Assembly: GCA_016110215.1 (NCBI GenBank)
Contig: JADWQD010000004.1
Coordinates: forward strand, 2,542,001 to 2,606,000
Length of the DNA stretch: 64,000 nt
Direction: 5' to 3'
Source of the DNA: Capronia americana
Taxonomy: Eukaryota > Ascomycota > Eurotiomycetes > Chaetothyriales > Herpotrichiellaceae
Position numbers and translations under genes: made by a program. Of this stretch, positions 29,271-39,813 are shown one piece after another. Every line of letters begins with the position of its first letter. Position 1 is the stretch's first letter. Under the pieces are notes generated by a model. That model ran no database searches, had not been told where the DNA came from, and worked only from the letters and a program-made list of their open reading frames with translations.

Positions 29271-30790
29271 CTAAGTTGTTGTCAATGATATACGAACCTC
29301 GCTGTCTGGATGCTGATAGAAACATCGTTTTAGAATGTCGTCCCAATCCCCACGTTTGGTGAGGTAAGGCCGTAGACTGTTTCCCAAATGTTCAGGGTAT
29401 GACCAGCTTTCCTCTCCAGAATCAGCGTTTCGAAGTTCGTCCTCCGTGACACGTATCCCCCAATAATCCCCGGAATCGTGTTCGATCGTGGTAAAAGAGA
29501 TGCACTTCAGTGGTGGTTGATGGTCTCGAAGAGCGTCAAAGACCCGTTTCCAATATGCCTCGTCCTCTGCGCTAATATAAGTATTTACCACGTCAATTTG
29601 CTCCAGCCTTCCGAGGTGTGATATATCAGCCGCAAAGGATACCGGCTCAATCCGGAGACCATTAAGCTCCAGGTGCCGAAGGCATGGGAAACTGAGAGGG
29701 GACATAGAAGGCCAATCCAGCTGTGTAAATCCCTGAAATGTCACTTTCAGGTGCTGCAAGGTAGCATGGGTTTTGCGGAGCAAAGTCTCGACACACATCC
29801 TCCACTCTACCCGGGAGACGTCAAAAAATTTCTCTTTGACCTCAAGTGCATCATTTGTATGGCGAATGGCGAGTTTTGCCAAATGATCGAAGGAAAGCAG
29901 TTGCCACCCTGGGCTTTGCCACTGATCCCCCAGAGTGATCAACACTTCGAAATCCATCGCTAGAACTTCAAGTTGTGTGTTTGCCCTCACCATGCACTCT
30001 ACCACTGTTTGGAAAATGAAATGTCCGCCCGATTCGAAGTCTTGGTTGAGAATATCCAAGCTTCCGATACATTTATCACATAGGTATTCGTCATGTTGCT
30101 GAGAAACCGTGCAAGGCCATGTAGGTATGAAAGGATGCTCGGGCAGCGTTGTATGGAGATGAATGGAAGTCAACCTTTGAAAGCTTTGAAGGCATCCCAG
30201 CCAAACCTTGTGGAAACTTCTCTCCAACATCAAGTCAAGGTCCATATTCGCACGATTGATGTATTCCTCGTATATCTCACTCATTTCATCCCGGCCATTT
30301 GTCGTGGGGATTACTCTATGAGATTCTCCGTCTCCGAATTCTTTGACGAACTTTCGCACAGCGTTCCGCCTATGATTATCCCACGGCTTGGGATGGTCCG
30401 CGAAGTTCAAGCGAAGCCGTTCGAAGTTCGAGTAACTCAACGTTGCGCTGTAGAAGGTGGGCAAGAAGCTGACTTCCTTGACAAATAGGGCAAGGGACGC
30501 GACGTTGGTCTGCTTCAAACGCGTGAGACTGTCCTTCGTAGCCTGGAATTCGAGCTTCTCGAATAGGACGGCTTTGGCGATGGCTAGATCGGCGAATTCG
30601 CGTGACGTTAGCCTGAGGTTGAGCAGAGTCTTGCGTGCGATGCTGGACGAATGTCAGTCGACATTCCGCTGTGACCTGAGCAGCCATACCTGCGAGTATT
30701 GCTGTATTCGGCTTCTTTAGCATCAGCCACCAACTTCTCCACCACAATATAGTGCACCTCAGAACTGAGCGAGCCATTGAAGCTAGCCAT
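29271..30790 (-). CDS. F-box-like / leucine-rich protein
   Basis: Two exons, 30790-30690 and 30642-29271, separated by a 47-nt intron (GTATGG to CCAG), give 490 residues. The N-terminus (LSSEVHYIVVEKL, then SIARKTLLNLRLTSREFADL) resembles the F-box found in many fungal proteins that bind Skp1. The remainder contains spaced Leu/Cys-rich segments (FPCLRHLELNGLRIEPV, HLGRLEQIDVVNTYIS) reminiscent of degenerate LRRs. Without the first exon the F-box would be cut. A likely role is as the substrate-recognition subunit of an SCF ubiquitin ligase, but the F-box is weak by eye and no partner is known. Confidence 0.75.
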
Positions 30791-31232
30791 TGCTTCTGCT
30801 GGAACTGGACAGGTACGGCCACAAGGACTACTTGGCCAGAACTTGGAACTTTGGAAGGGGCGAGGATGCAGAGAAGTGGATAAGGAAAGATGAGGACGAA
30901 GTGAAGTGAGACTCAAAGTTCCGCATTGGCAGGCGCAGGCACCGAACAGATCAATAACCGCAACACGACTTCCCTAAGCTATTATGAGAGACAGAAAGAA
31001 AGCACTTAGCTGAATCAAAACCAGACTGGCTCTGACCGTTCTTCCTCTAACATAACCGTCACCGTCGATCATGAAATGCAACCTGTGCCTCCGAGACGCC
31101 ATCTACGGTACGCAATCCAAACCAAGATCCGGGCTGTCATTTCAATCCTTCGTCAGCTCCTACCATTTGTTCAAGGAATTGCAAGCCGCAGGAAAAAGCG
31201 AGTTGCTAAAACTTGCTCTCTGCTCTTCCGCC
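30791..31232. other. Intergenic between two minus-strand genes
   Basis: 442 bp holding the F-box-like gene promoter and the SNF7 3' side. Small ORFs at 31071-31232 on the plus strand have no support. Confidence 0.5.
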
Positions 31233-32011
31233 TCACACGGCCATTTCGGCCTGCAGCTTCCGTAATTCTTCCTCTTCGTCTTCTTCCACTGTCGAGGGTT
31301 TGTTGCCAACTACTACAGAGTCAATATCCACTGCGTTTCTGTGGCTACGATGGGACTTACTGGGGCCAGTCGAGACAGCAGGAAGCCGGCTGATCTCGCC
31401 TGTAACAGGTGTGGGACCAGTTTTCAACATTCTCTCGTCCATAGCCTCTTGCTCTAGTCCCTCCAGCTCTTCCTCTAGGTCGGCTTCGTCAATCGGTTCA
31501 CCGATAGGAGCATTTGTGATGGCGTTGGCAATCTCTTCACCAAGAGCATGTTGCTCTCGTAGCTCGTCCATGGTCTGATCGACCTTGTCTATGGTCAGGT
31601 TGCCATGTATCTGCTTCATGGCTGATCCTGCGTTTTTCATGGCAATGAGTGTTTCCTGGTTGATGTTCGCAGCTTCGATGGAATATATCTGTTGCTCGAC
31701 TTGAGCAATCTGAGCTGACGTCTGCTCAAGTGTGCGCTCGTGCAGTTTCTTGCGTCTCAAAGCAGCTTTGGCGGCTACATATCCCTTCAGTATCACCATG
31801 TCTCACACATCATAATCTGCTTACCGGCTTTATTCGTGGATACATTCTTCCTTGCTATTGCGTCCTGCTCTGCCATCTGGTTCTCTAAGTGCTTTTCCCT
31901 CTTTTGTAACATGTCCAGCTGCGATCTTAGCTGTAGGATGGCCTTTTTGGGGGCATCTTTTCTTGCTTGGGCTGCTGCCCCGCCGAACCAACCCCACATA
32001 TTGGATAACAC
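31233..32011 (-). CDS. SNF7: ESCRT-III core subunit Snf7/Vps32
   Basis: Three exons, 32011-31825, 31774-31361 and 31312-31233, give 226 residues, the usual size. The N-terminal MWGWFGG membrane-insertion/ANCHR-like start is followed by the basic first helix pair (AILQLRSQLDMLQKREKHLE, NKAAAKAALRRKKLHE), the acidic helices and a C-terminal MIM-like EEELRKLQAEM that recruits Vps4. Snf7 polymerises on endosomal membranes to drive intralumenal vesicle formation; in fungi it also acts in pH (PacC) signalling. The second intron (31360-31313, GTAAGT to GTAG) is exactly 48 nt with no stop, so the open frame runs through it; homology favours removing it. Confidence 0.94.
31313..31360 (-). other. 48-nt stop-free 3n intron inside SNF7
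   Basis: Donor GTAAGT, a TATTGACT branch-like element and acceptor TAG. Removing it joins SRLPAVSTGP to IVGNKPSTVEEDEEEE in frame. The retained form would add 16 residues rich in Ser and His that Snf7 proteins do not normally have. Confidence 0.75.
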
Positions 32012-32576
32012 AGGGGCGGGCGTCTAGAGAGTATGGAGCGGCCGGATCGTGTTTCTTCGGGTGTGTGAGAGTAGGCCTGTTCAGAAACGAAAAGGGTGCT
32101 GGGGGAAATGATCAGTTCCACCTGTTTCGATCCGTATCGCCTCTGCGGATGAGGGGTGGGCACGCGATGTGACTGGTCTGCTTCCGGGCAGTAAATATCC
32201 CTTGGGGAGACGAAGGTAAAGATGCCACAGTTGAGGGTCTCTTGAGCGATAGAACAGGTAGCGGATCAGCAGGGACGTGCGATATAAAGAGTGTGGCTTG
32301 CGGTGAGGTGCCTGGGCACCGGATCATAATGAGCCAAAGCCATGACATCGCCAGTTGATCCGACGAGCCCACTTGAACCCACGGCAGGTCTGCCGAGAAT
32401 CACGTGGAATCCGCCACACTCGTGAACACTGCACCTTGACCATTTACTCCTCCTACCACACACCAAACTCGGCTTCACATTGGATTGCGCCTTTGCTCCC
32501 TATGCGCACAAGCACAATGTTCTTTGTCGCCGAGTTAACATGACCTCAGCTGGCAACTTGATGTGATAGAGCTACA
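32012..32576. other. Divergent promoter, SNF7 / TEN1
   Basis: 565 bp between divergent start codons. No specific element is claimed. Confidence 0.5.
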
Positions 32577-33068
32577 ATGAGCGAAGTTGCAACAAGCGGC
32601 CCTGTTCCCAGCAAATTCGTCTTTCTTCACGAAGTTGCATCGCTTGCCTCGGGAACTAAGGTGAGGTTGTTGGGTTGGTATGAAGCCTCGAGCGTGCCAA
32701 TTGCCGTACTACTGACCTCTTTTCCAAGTATAGTACAGTACGATGGCAGCCAGAGCCGGGTTCTTCTCGAGCACGCGTTCCCCAAGGACACTAGCCCGGT
32801 CCCAAGCATATGGGTAGATCTCACTCTTGTGCTCGAAACGACAAAACCGACTACCCTTTCCCCGGGCACATGGATCAACGTTATCGGTTACGTTCGAGTA
32901 ACTCCGCGAGCAAGTGGGAGAAAGAGTGGGAATCGCTTCCAAAGCGCAGGACAATCGCTGCAGGCCGTCCTGATTTGGGATGCTGGCGCGGTGAGAATAG
33001 GGGATTATGAAAATACGCTGGAAGAGGCGATGCATACACAGCGGCGATTGGAGCTGACCCGCACATGA
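32577..33068 (+). CDS. TEN1: Telomere-capping CST complex subunit Ten1
   Basis: Two exons, 32577-32677 and 32729-33068, give 146 residues, matching fungal Ten1 size. The protein is a single OB fold: SKFVFLHEVASLASGTKVRL leads into strand 1, LLGCIVQYDG is restored by splicing, then RVLLEHAFP, VDLTLVLE and GTWINVIGYVRV, with a helical C-terminus. Ten1 binds Stn1 and, with Cdc13/Ctc1, protects telomere ends and aids lagging-strand fill-in. The 51-nt intron (GTATGA donor, CTACTGAC branch, CCAAG acceptor) contains no stop and is a multiple of three, so an unspliced ORF would carry 17 extra residues and lose the conserved LLGC motif. Confidence 0.88.
   Translation: MSEVATSGPVPSKFVFLHEVASLASGTKVRLLGWYEASSVPIAVLLTSFPSIVQYDGSQSRVLLEHAFPKDTSPVPSIWVDLTLVLETTKPTTLSPGTWINVIGYVRVTPRASGRKSGNRFQSAGQSLQAVLIWDAGAVRIGDYENTLEEAMHTQRRLELTRT
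32678..32728 (+). other. 51-nt stop-free 3n intron inside TEN1
   Basis: GTATGA donor, a near-perfect CTACTGAC branch point, a pyrimidine-rich run and CCAAG acceptor. Splicing yields LLGCIVQYDG, which fits the Ten1 family. Confidence 0.82.
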
Positions 33069-33980
33069 AAGAATTTCCAGACATGGAAATATTGGCAACA
33101 CCACGCTCCCCTTGGTGCACTCCGATTTCAATGCATCATTCACTGTACACCTATCCATCCCGTGCCAAAGGCATGGTATATTTACAGAAATGGATTGGCG
33201 AGATTCGTTAGTTGTCCACAACAAGCTTTCTGCCAAAGATGCTATCATGCTCGCTTGTGACAGGTACGTGCCGTAGCATTTTCAATCGGCCTGGCAGGGG
33301 TCAGCGATTGGCGCCATATGAATTCTGGTACGGCCTGCCGAGTCTCGGATTTTGACTAACCTACTCAGCTCTGTCTCAGAACGCTTCTTTCGAAGACATT
33401 ATTTGCCATTCGCCTTCTTCATTTCGCGCCGTTATCGAGGCCGCTCATGCTCGATCCGTCATCGTGCTGTGGTGGCGTGCGCACCAATTCCAAGATGGGG
33501 ACATGATCCACGGCCTTGCCGATCGAACAGAACGCATCCAGTCCGCATCACTGGTCATCTATTGGCTTTCAGGGACTTTCACCTCTGTCCCTACTAGCTA
33601 TGTCGCTAGCAAGCGGTGACTTCGCTGCTTCTGGCACTGTCTTGACCGGGATCTCCTGTCCAGAAACCTCTGATCTAACGCTTGACACGGGGCTTCAGGA
33701 ACGTGAAAAGATACCATCCACATTGGGCCCTCTGTCTCACCAATTCGGCGCACCGCACTCCGGATCTCTACTATCAGTCTCCTGAAAGCTGGGTTCATGG
33801 GGTCGAGATCTCCGACCCTGATCCGCAGGGTCGGTCTAGGCTTGTCGTAATTGACCGGTACTGCTTGTCGTCCCTGTTTATTGTGACCTCCCTCCGCTGT
33901 CCGGTCGTCTTCCTTCCACTCCTTCAGCCAGAAGTACGCCCACCCAGCATTGCAGAAGTCAACGAGCCCTCTACATCAAC
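33069..33980. other. Intergenic, TEN1 3' side and glycosyltransferase promoter
   Basis: 912 bp between tandem genes. The ORFs at 33352-33785 show no domain; the 3' portion is probably 5' leader of the glycosyltransferase. Confidence 0.5.
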
Positions 33981-36900
33981 ATGGCCGCAAACAGTGAAGC
34001 AGCTGGTTCGTCAAATCCTCAAAACACTCTTTCTGATTTCGCTCGGACACCTGCTATCGTCGTGGGAAATCCCAATGGGGCAATGACTTCAACATTCGAC
34101 CTGTCAATGATGCCCAGCACTCCAGGAACGCCAGATTCCGCAAGCGAAGTAAGGCCAACCAGTGCTTCCTCTGCGAGAGCTAGACCGGTATCGTCCAGGA
34201 ACAACCCGAACAGGAGAACTTTGTTGTACCCACAAGGAGATTTCCGGAACAGTTCCATGCCCGACCTCCGGGAGCTCAAAACTGACATGATGTGCAACTG
34301 GCTGCATCAGCAACAGATAGAGCGGATGTGGACGACCAACAGTATAGAGGAAGGTGTTCTGCTTAAGAAGGCAAAGGACGACTACAAGTGTGCCCCAGAG
34401 GACCTCTCATCGCGACCTGACGGGGTGTATGATGCTGTGAGGAGGCTGAACGTCAAGGTCGGAAGAAGCCCCTTGCAAGTGCATCTGCCATGTCTGACAA
34501 TATCTCTAGTGTGCCATGACAGTCAACACGGGGGTCGTCAAACTCTTTCTCCACGACGAGACTCTCACCCACATGCCACTGGACTCAGGCCTTCGGCTGC
34601 AGATACTTCCAAACATCAACGCCCTACCGGACTGCCAGAAGCATCAATTTGCAGCCTTCGTGCGAACCAACAACATTCTCATTGTATGGGACGACGACCC
34701 AAATCACATCCTTAAACGTGTGCAATCAATTGAAGACCAGCTTATTAGCATGGTCTGGAAGGAAGAGTTCGACGATGATGGCTCCGCGCCACCTGCTCTC
34801 AGTGCCGTTCCAAGCACTCTCAATCTGTGTCCTAACGGCAACGAAGCCTCCTCGCAGAACTTTGAAGGACAATTGCCACCTCGCCGTATCGTTCTTGTTC
34901 AGCCTATTCTCACGGCCTTCACCTTGATCCTACTCGTCGCCGCCATCGGTAGTGGCTGGCGGGAGATTGCTATCGAACTAAAAGTCGACCACGACTGGAC
35001 ACGATTGGCCTTCGTTGCTGTCGTTCCCTTTCAATGCTGGCTAGCACTCTTCTTCATGCAATCCGTCGCCGGGTGCCTTGCCCAGATCATCGGCCCCATC
35101 AGCCAAATGAACGCCAACACAAAGTTCTATTCCGGCATGCCTCCACCTCGCCTCCCAACAGACGGGTCCTGTATATTACCACACGTCACAATACAATGCC
35201 CTGTGTACAAAGAAGGACTCTGGTCCGTCATCGACCCCACGATCAAGTCTATCAAAGCCGCAATCTCCACCTACGAAATGCAAGGCGGCACGGCCAACAT
35301 CTTCGTCAACGACGATGGTATGCAAATCATCTCAGCTGAAGAAGCCCAAGAACGAAGAGATTACTACGACGAGCACAATATTGGTTGGGTGGCTCGCCCC
35401 AAACACAATCCAAAACCAAGTAGCGAAGGCGAGCAGCCTTTCATCCGAGCCGGGAAGTTCAAAAAGGCATCGAACATGAACTACGCTCTCAATGTCTCCG
35501 CGCGGGTCGAGGATAAATTATCCACAACCGTCCGGCCAACCGATGGCACATGGACAGTAGATCAGGAACGCTCCGCCTATGAAGCCGCGTTAGCGGACAT
35601 CATCACTGTCGACGAAGGCCGCACCCAAGCAGCCGGCAACATTCGCGTAGGTGACTACATCCTGCTCATCGACAGCGACACGCGCGTTCCACGAGATTGC
35701 TTCCTGAGCGCCGTCTCTGAAATGGAAGCCTCCCCCGAAGTCGCGATTATACAATTCGCCTCCGGGGTCATGAACGTCACAGACTCCTGGTTTGAGAAGG
35801 GAATCACGTTCTTCACGAATCTCGTCTACACAGCCATCCGATATGCCGTCTCAAACGGCGACGTCGCTCCCTTCGTCGGACATAATGCCTTCCTGCGCTG
35901 GACCGCCGTGCAGGATGTAGCGTACGTATACGCTGACATCAATGATGGCGTCGTCAAAGAGAAGTACTGGTCCGAGGCCACCGTGTCCGAGGATTTCGAC
36001 ATGGCTTTACGTCTCCAAACGCAGGGCTACATCTTACGGCTCGCCGCCTACGCGGGCCAAGGCTTTAAAGAAGGCGTCTCACTCACCGTATACGACGAGC
36101 TCGCCCGCTGGGAGAAATACGCCTACGGCTGTAGCGAGCTGATCTTCCACCCGTTCCGCGACTGGTTCACGAAAGGACCATTCACACCGCTGTTCCGCAA
36201 TTTCGTGCGCTCCAACATGCCGTTGCCGAGCAAGATCACGATCATGGCCTACATAGGCACCTACTACGCCATTGGCAGCGCGTGGATCCTGACCCTGCTA
36301 AACTACTGCATCGTGGGCTGGTTCAACGGCCATCTCGACCACTACTACATCGACAGTTTCAAGATCTACTTCGCCATCATCATCGTCTTCACTGCGCTGG
36401 GCAACCTTGCCCTCGCCGTCATGCGGTACCGGGTCGAGGAGAAGACGCTGGCATCTGCCCTGTGGGAGAATCTGCGCTGGATCCCGCTCCTGACGGTCTT
36501 CCTGGGCGGAATCAGCTTGCATGTCAGCCAGGCGATCCTCAGCCACCTCTTCTCCGTCGACATGTCATGGGGCGCCACTTCCAAGGAGGCGACGGATACG
36601 TCCTTCTTCGCCGAGGTGCCCACTATCCTCAGGAAGTTTCGCTTCACCTTCATCTTCTGCGTGGTCGTCAGCGTCGGCATGGTTGTCGTGGCGGGCGTCG
36701 GGCCTCTGGGACAGTTGGTGCCGTATGATTGGCAGATTGGGTGGTTTACGGCGATTTGGCCGCTGGCCACGGTTGTCGGTGAGTGTCCCCGAATTTTCCT
36801 TCCCAGATCTCTCTTTCCTTCTGGCTGTTGAACTGCGAGTCTGGCGCAGTGGTGGTGCGCAGAGTTGTGATGGTGGAACATGGAACTCATGTACAGACCG

Positions 36901-36986
36901 ACGCAGTCGCTAACTTGAATGATGTAGGATCTCACGCCCTGTTGCCGCTAGTGTTAAACCCAGGGTTGATGCAGTTCACCTTCTGA
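33981..36986 (+). CDS. Large membrane family-2 glycosyltransferase
   Basis: Three exons, 33981-34457, 34510-36778 and 36928-36986, give 934 residues. A Ser/Pro-rich cytosolic N-terminus and a conserved block (CAMTVNTGVVKLFL, PLDSGLRLQ) precede two membrane helices (from about 34888). The GT-A catalytic domain has VNDDGMQ, the metal-binding LLIDSDTRVP near 35670 and the base-region VSEDFDMALRLQTQGY near 35990; the processive QxxRW position reads RWEKYAYGCSEL. Five or so membrane helices close the protein, the last only completed by the 19-codon third exon ending LLPLVLNPGLMQFTF. The arrangement resembles cellulose/chitin/hyaluronan-synthase-like enzymes that polymerise and export a cell-wall glycan. 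The polymer made is unknown. Confidence 0.9.
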
Positions 36987-37297
36987 GGCGGCGGTGGCGG
37001 TGGACGAGTCGGTCAGCAATCGTGCACGTGGAATGATGGCCTCAGGAGGACCTAATCTAGGTATTTCATTTAGTATCAAATAGTCTTAATGAGAGCTACT
37101 TTGCGAACGTGGAAAGAGGACATTGTCGACCCATTGATGGCTCATCCCTGCGTATGGACATTACTTCGGCGAAACTGTACCCAGGTAGTTGAGCCCTTGC
37201 CCCCAATACTTACCACTTTATCTACACACTGGGCCACCGCCAGTCAGCACGCAGCACAAATACACTCACTGTCTCCCTCTGCATCGACCAGATCTCT
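36987..37297. other. Intergenic region between convergent genes
   Basis: 311 bp between two stop codons; pyrimidine-rich, no feature recognised. Confidence 0.5.
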
Positions 37298-38185
37298 TTA
37301 GACGTTGAACCAACCCTTGATGACCCACTTTGTCGTCATGTCTCTCTCCTCGTCTAACTCTAGATGACGACGAGATCTAAGTAAGACAAATCCCGGTCCC
37401 ATATCCCGCCACGATCTCCACGCGCCCTGGAAGCGTGTCCGCATCCACGGGTACGGGAACGCCCCATTGGCGATCCATGGATGCCTATCCACCGCGCGGT
37501 CTGCTTCTTGTGCATTGGACATCGCCTGTGTCGTGTTGTCACTAGGCGTTCCGTCCAGGTGGTAATCCGGACGGCCAGGCCACAATGGCGGGTCGTCGTC
37601 CCTGTAGGGCTCGTACTTCCACACCTCGCTCGGCGGGTCCATGAGGTCCAGACGGCCGTAGTACGCGTAGGCGGTGTGCTGGCACTGCTTCATCATCTCC
37701 CGGGCCATGAAGTTGGAGAGGGCGGGCGTCATTTCTTGCAAATCCGGCCTCCAAAACACGGGCTCCATGTCCGTGTCGAACAGGATCTCGACGTGCTTGA
37801 GCCATTTGATGCCCACGCCCATGCCGTACGACACGTTGCGGAGCCACTGGTCAAAGCACTTCGGGCAATGGAAGCGGACGGCCATCCTGCAGAGGATGGC
37901 CATGTATTCGGCGGCGGTGCGCCTGCTGACCAACAGGAGGTGGAGGCCGTTGGAGCGGGTGATGGCTTCGATGGTCAGATTCTGAGAAACCATGGCAGAG
38001 ATGGGGGAGCGTTTCTTGTTCTTGCCCGAGAGGATGTCCCCCGGTGGTGGGTGCGCGTCGTCAAGATCGCAGAGATTGATGTCTATGCGGTATTGGGGGA
38101 GGAGGAAGCTGTAGATGTGTAGTCGGATTTCCGCTGGGACACGGAGAAAGGCTGAGCCTTGCTCGTGCAAGGCTGCTGAGGACAT
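37298..38185 (-). CDS. 2EXR/F-box-like domain hypothetical protein
   Basis: A single exon of 295 residues. The N-terminal FLRVPAEIRLHIYSFLLPQYR is the short helix-turn-helix seen at the start of many fungal 2EXR or F-box-like proteins. The body contains Cys/Trp-rich segments (MAVRFHCPKCFDQWLRNVSYG, GIKWLKHVEILFD) typical of that expanded family. No catalytic motif is visible. The family is large in filamentous ascomycetes and functionally uncharacterised. Confidence 0.78.
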   Translation of the reverse strand: MSSAALHEQGSAFLRVPAEIRLHIYSFLLPQYRIDINLCDLDDAHPPPGDILSGKNKKRSPISAMVSQNLTIEAITRSNGLHLLLVSRRTAAEYMAILCRMAVRFHCPKCFDQWLRNVSYGMGVGIKWLKHVEILFDTDMEPVFWRPDLQEMTPALSNFMAREMMKQCQHTAYAYYGRLDLMDPPSEVWKYEPYRDDDPPLWPGRPDYHLDGTPSDNTTQAMSNAQEADRAVDRHPWIANGAFPYPWMRTRFQGAWRSWRDMGPGFVLLRSRRHLELDEERDMTTKWVIKGWFNV

Positions 38186-38781
38186 AGCTGGTCATTGACC
38201 GCGGGGGACTTGTCATCGAGGGTCTTACAATGCCATCTGGACCACGGTACCAGCTTTGAAGAGCGACTTCGTGGAACTGAAGGAGTGAAGAAGGAATCTC
38301 AAGGCGAGAAGGAGGTGGAAGTGAAGTTGAAGTTGAGTTGGCCGTTGAATGGTTGCACCAGACTTTCGAGTCTTGGCGGTGGCTTCAAATCGACCGGGGG
38401 AGGGCAACTACTGCCGCGCCAGGTTGAATTCACTTGACATTGCTATTCTCGATCGATAACCAAGCAGGGACACAAGAGTTCATCATTTGATCTCAGTGCA
38501 AGGTACAGCCGGCGGGTTTCTTTTGGGAAGCCAGGCAGGAGTGAGGCGTCAGCCTGAGAGCACGATGCACCCGAACACAGCAGAGGCGCCTCTGAATATC
38601 ATTTACTATCAACAGCCGGTATGAGGTCGACATATTGACAGAATTCTCTCACTAAGTTCTTTCCAGGCGACAACCTGCCTCCAACAGAACTCCTGGTCGC
38701 TTCGGACAGAACATCGCCAGCGTCCGGCATCTAGCCTTGGTAGGTCATGCCACTGGGAGCCATCTGATCCTCCCCAATTCC
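38186..38781. other. Intergenic between two minus-strand genes
   Basis: 596 bp holding the 2EXR gene promoter and the 3' side of the next gene; no ORF with support. Confidence 0.5.
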
Positions 38782-39186
38782 CTAGATTTCCTTGATTGTC
38801 TTCAACTCCTTCTTCTCAACCACTTCATCCCAATGCTTCTGCGCGAAAGGCCCTCCGAGGAAGATAGTGAGAAGCCACTGGAACCAGACGACGCTGAATC
38901 GCTGCAGATTGTGCTGTCTGGCCTTCGTCAAGGCAAACCACAGCGTCTGGATGCCGCTCAACCCATAGATGGCGTAGAAGAGGATGTCTTGACCTCGATG
39001 TCTGTGTTTGTGGACCTTGGCGCTTCTGGCGAGGACCTGATCGTGGAGGAGCGAACGTGGTTCGACGAATCTCCTGTTGGCTGAGAGTATCAAAAGAGCC
39101 GTAGTCAAGACCGCTCCTGCAGCATTGCGGCCTTTCGGAAGTTCATATTCGTCGATTGTGACGCCCGTGGCTTTGTGGGTGGACAT
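38782..39186 (-). CDS. Small membrane hypothetical protein (5' end uncertain)
   Basis: The ORF from 39186 encodes 134 residues with three hydrophobic segments (AGAVLTTALLILSA, ILFYAIYGLSGIQTLWFAL and FSVVWFQWLLTIFLGGPFA) and a charged KKELKTIKEI end. I do not recognise the family. The frame stays open a few codons upstream to an AG at 39210-39209, preceded by a GTAAGCC donor-like site, so one or more N-terminal exons may exist in 39210-39620, where another hydrophobic frame is seen; I could not join them with consistent phase. Confidence 0.6.
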   Translation of the reverse strand: MSTHKATGVTIDEYELPKGRNAAGAVLTTALLILSANRRFVEPRSLLHDQVLARSAKVHKHRHRGQDILFYAIYGLSGIQTLWFALTKARQHNLQRFSVVWFQWLLTIFLGGPFAQKHWDEVVEKKELKTIKEI

Positions 39187-39813
39187 GTTGAATTTCGCTG
39201 GTCTGCCTCTGAGGCTGCGGGCAAGGACTTGGGAGAAGAGCTACTCGAGGAGTTCTGCCGGCTTACCTGAGGTACGGGACTTCTTGGAACGGTATTTATG
39301 GACAACACGCCGTCAGGCTCGACGTCGCTTAGCATGGTTCCCCGCCTCCCAAGGCGCGGGGAGAAAAGTGGAATGAGAAGATGATGCATCGGATGATTGG
39401 TCTTACCCCGTGAAACGGCAGATCATCGAGCACTCCAGTTGGGACGGCCCAGATGAGGAGTACGCATACGCGGATGTGAGGTGCGACGTCAACGGACGGG
39501 ATGAAGCAGGAAGCAAGAAGCACGGCCGGGGTCCTCAAAGCGGTATATGACAGCGAAGTGACCACACAATGGAAAGGGTGTTGACGAGGATGATCATTGC
39601 GGAGAAGAGCCGGAAAGATGCGCCGTAATGTGGGGGAGTTTAGCCTCCAAGCCTCTTCCCCTTTTGGATGGCTTCCGTGCGGGACGCAACCTTAACTTTT
39701 AGCGCTATCATTTTCTGTGCTGGAAAATTGTCTGCGGATGCATTGATAGACATTTCGTTCTAAATATCCCGCCAGCCGACCAGGTTTGAGAGAAGACCGT
39801 GATAACCCACAGA
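39187..39813. other. Promoter region, small membrane gene / TSR4
   Basis: 627 bp between divergent genes. It may include upstream coding exons of the minus-strand membrane protein. Confidence 0.45.

Noticed and set aside
36298..36935. Antisense ORFs of 82-189 codons inside the glycosyltransferase gene
   Set aside because: GC-rich coding-strand shadows; the plus-strand frame carries the conserved enzyme.
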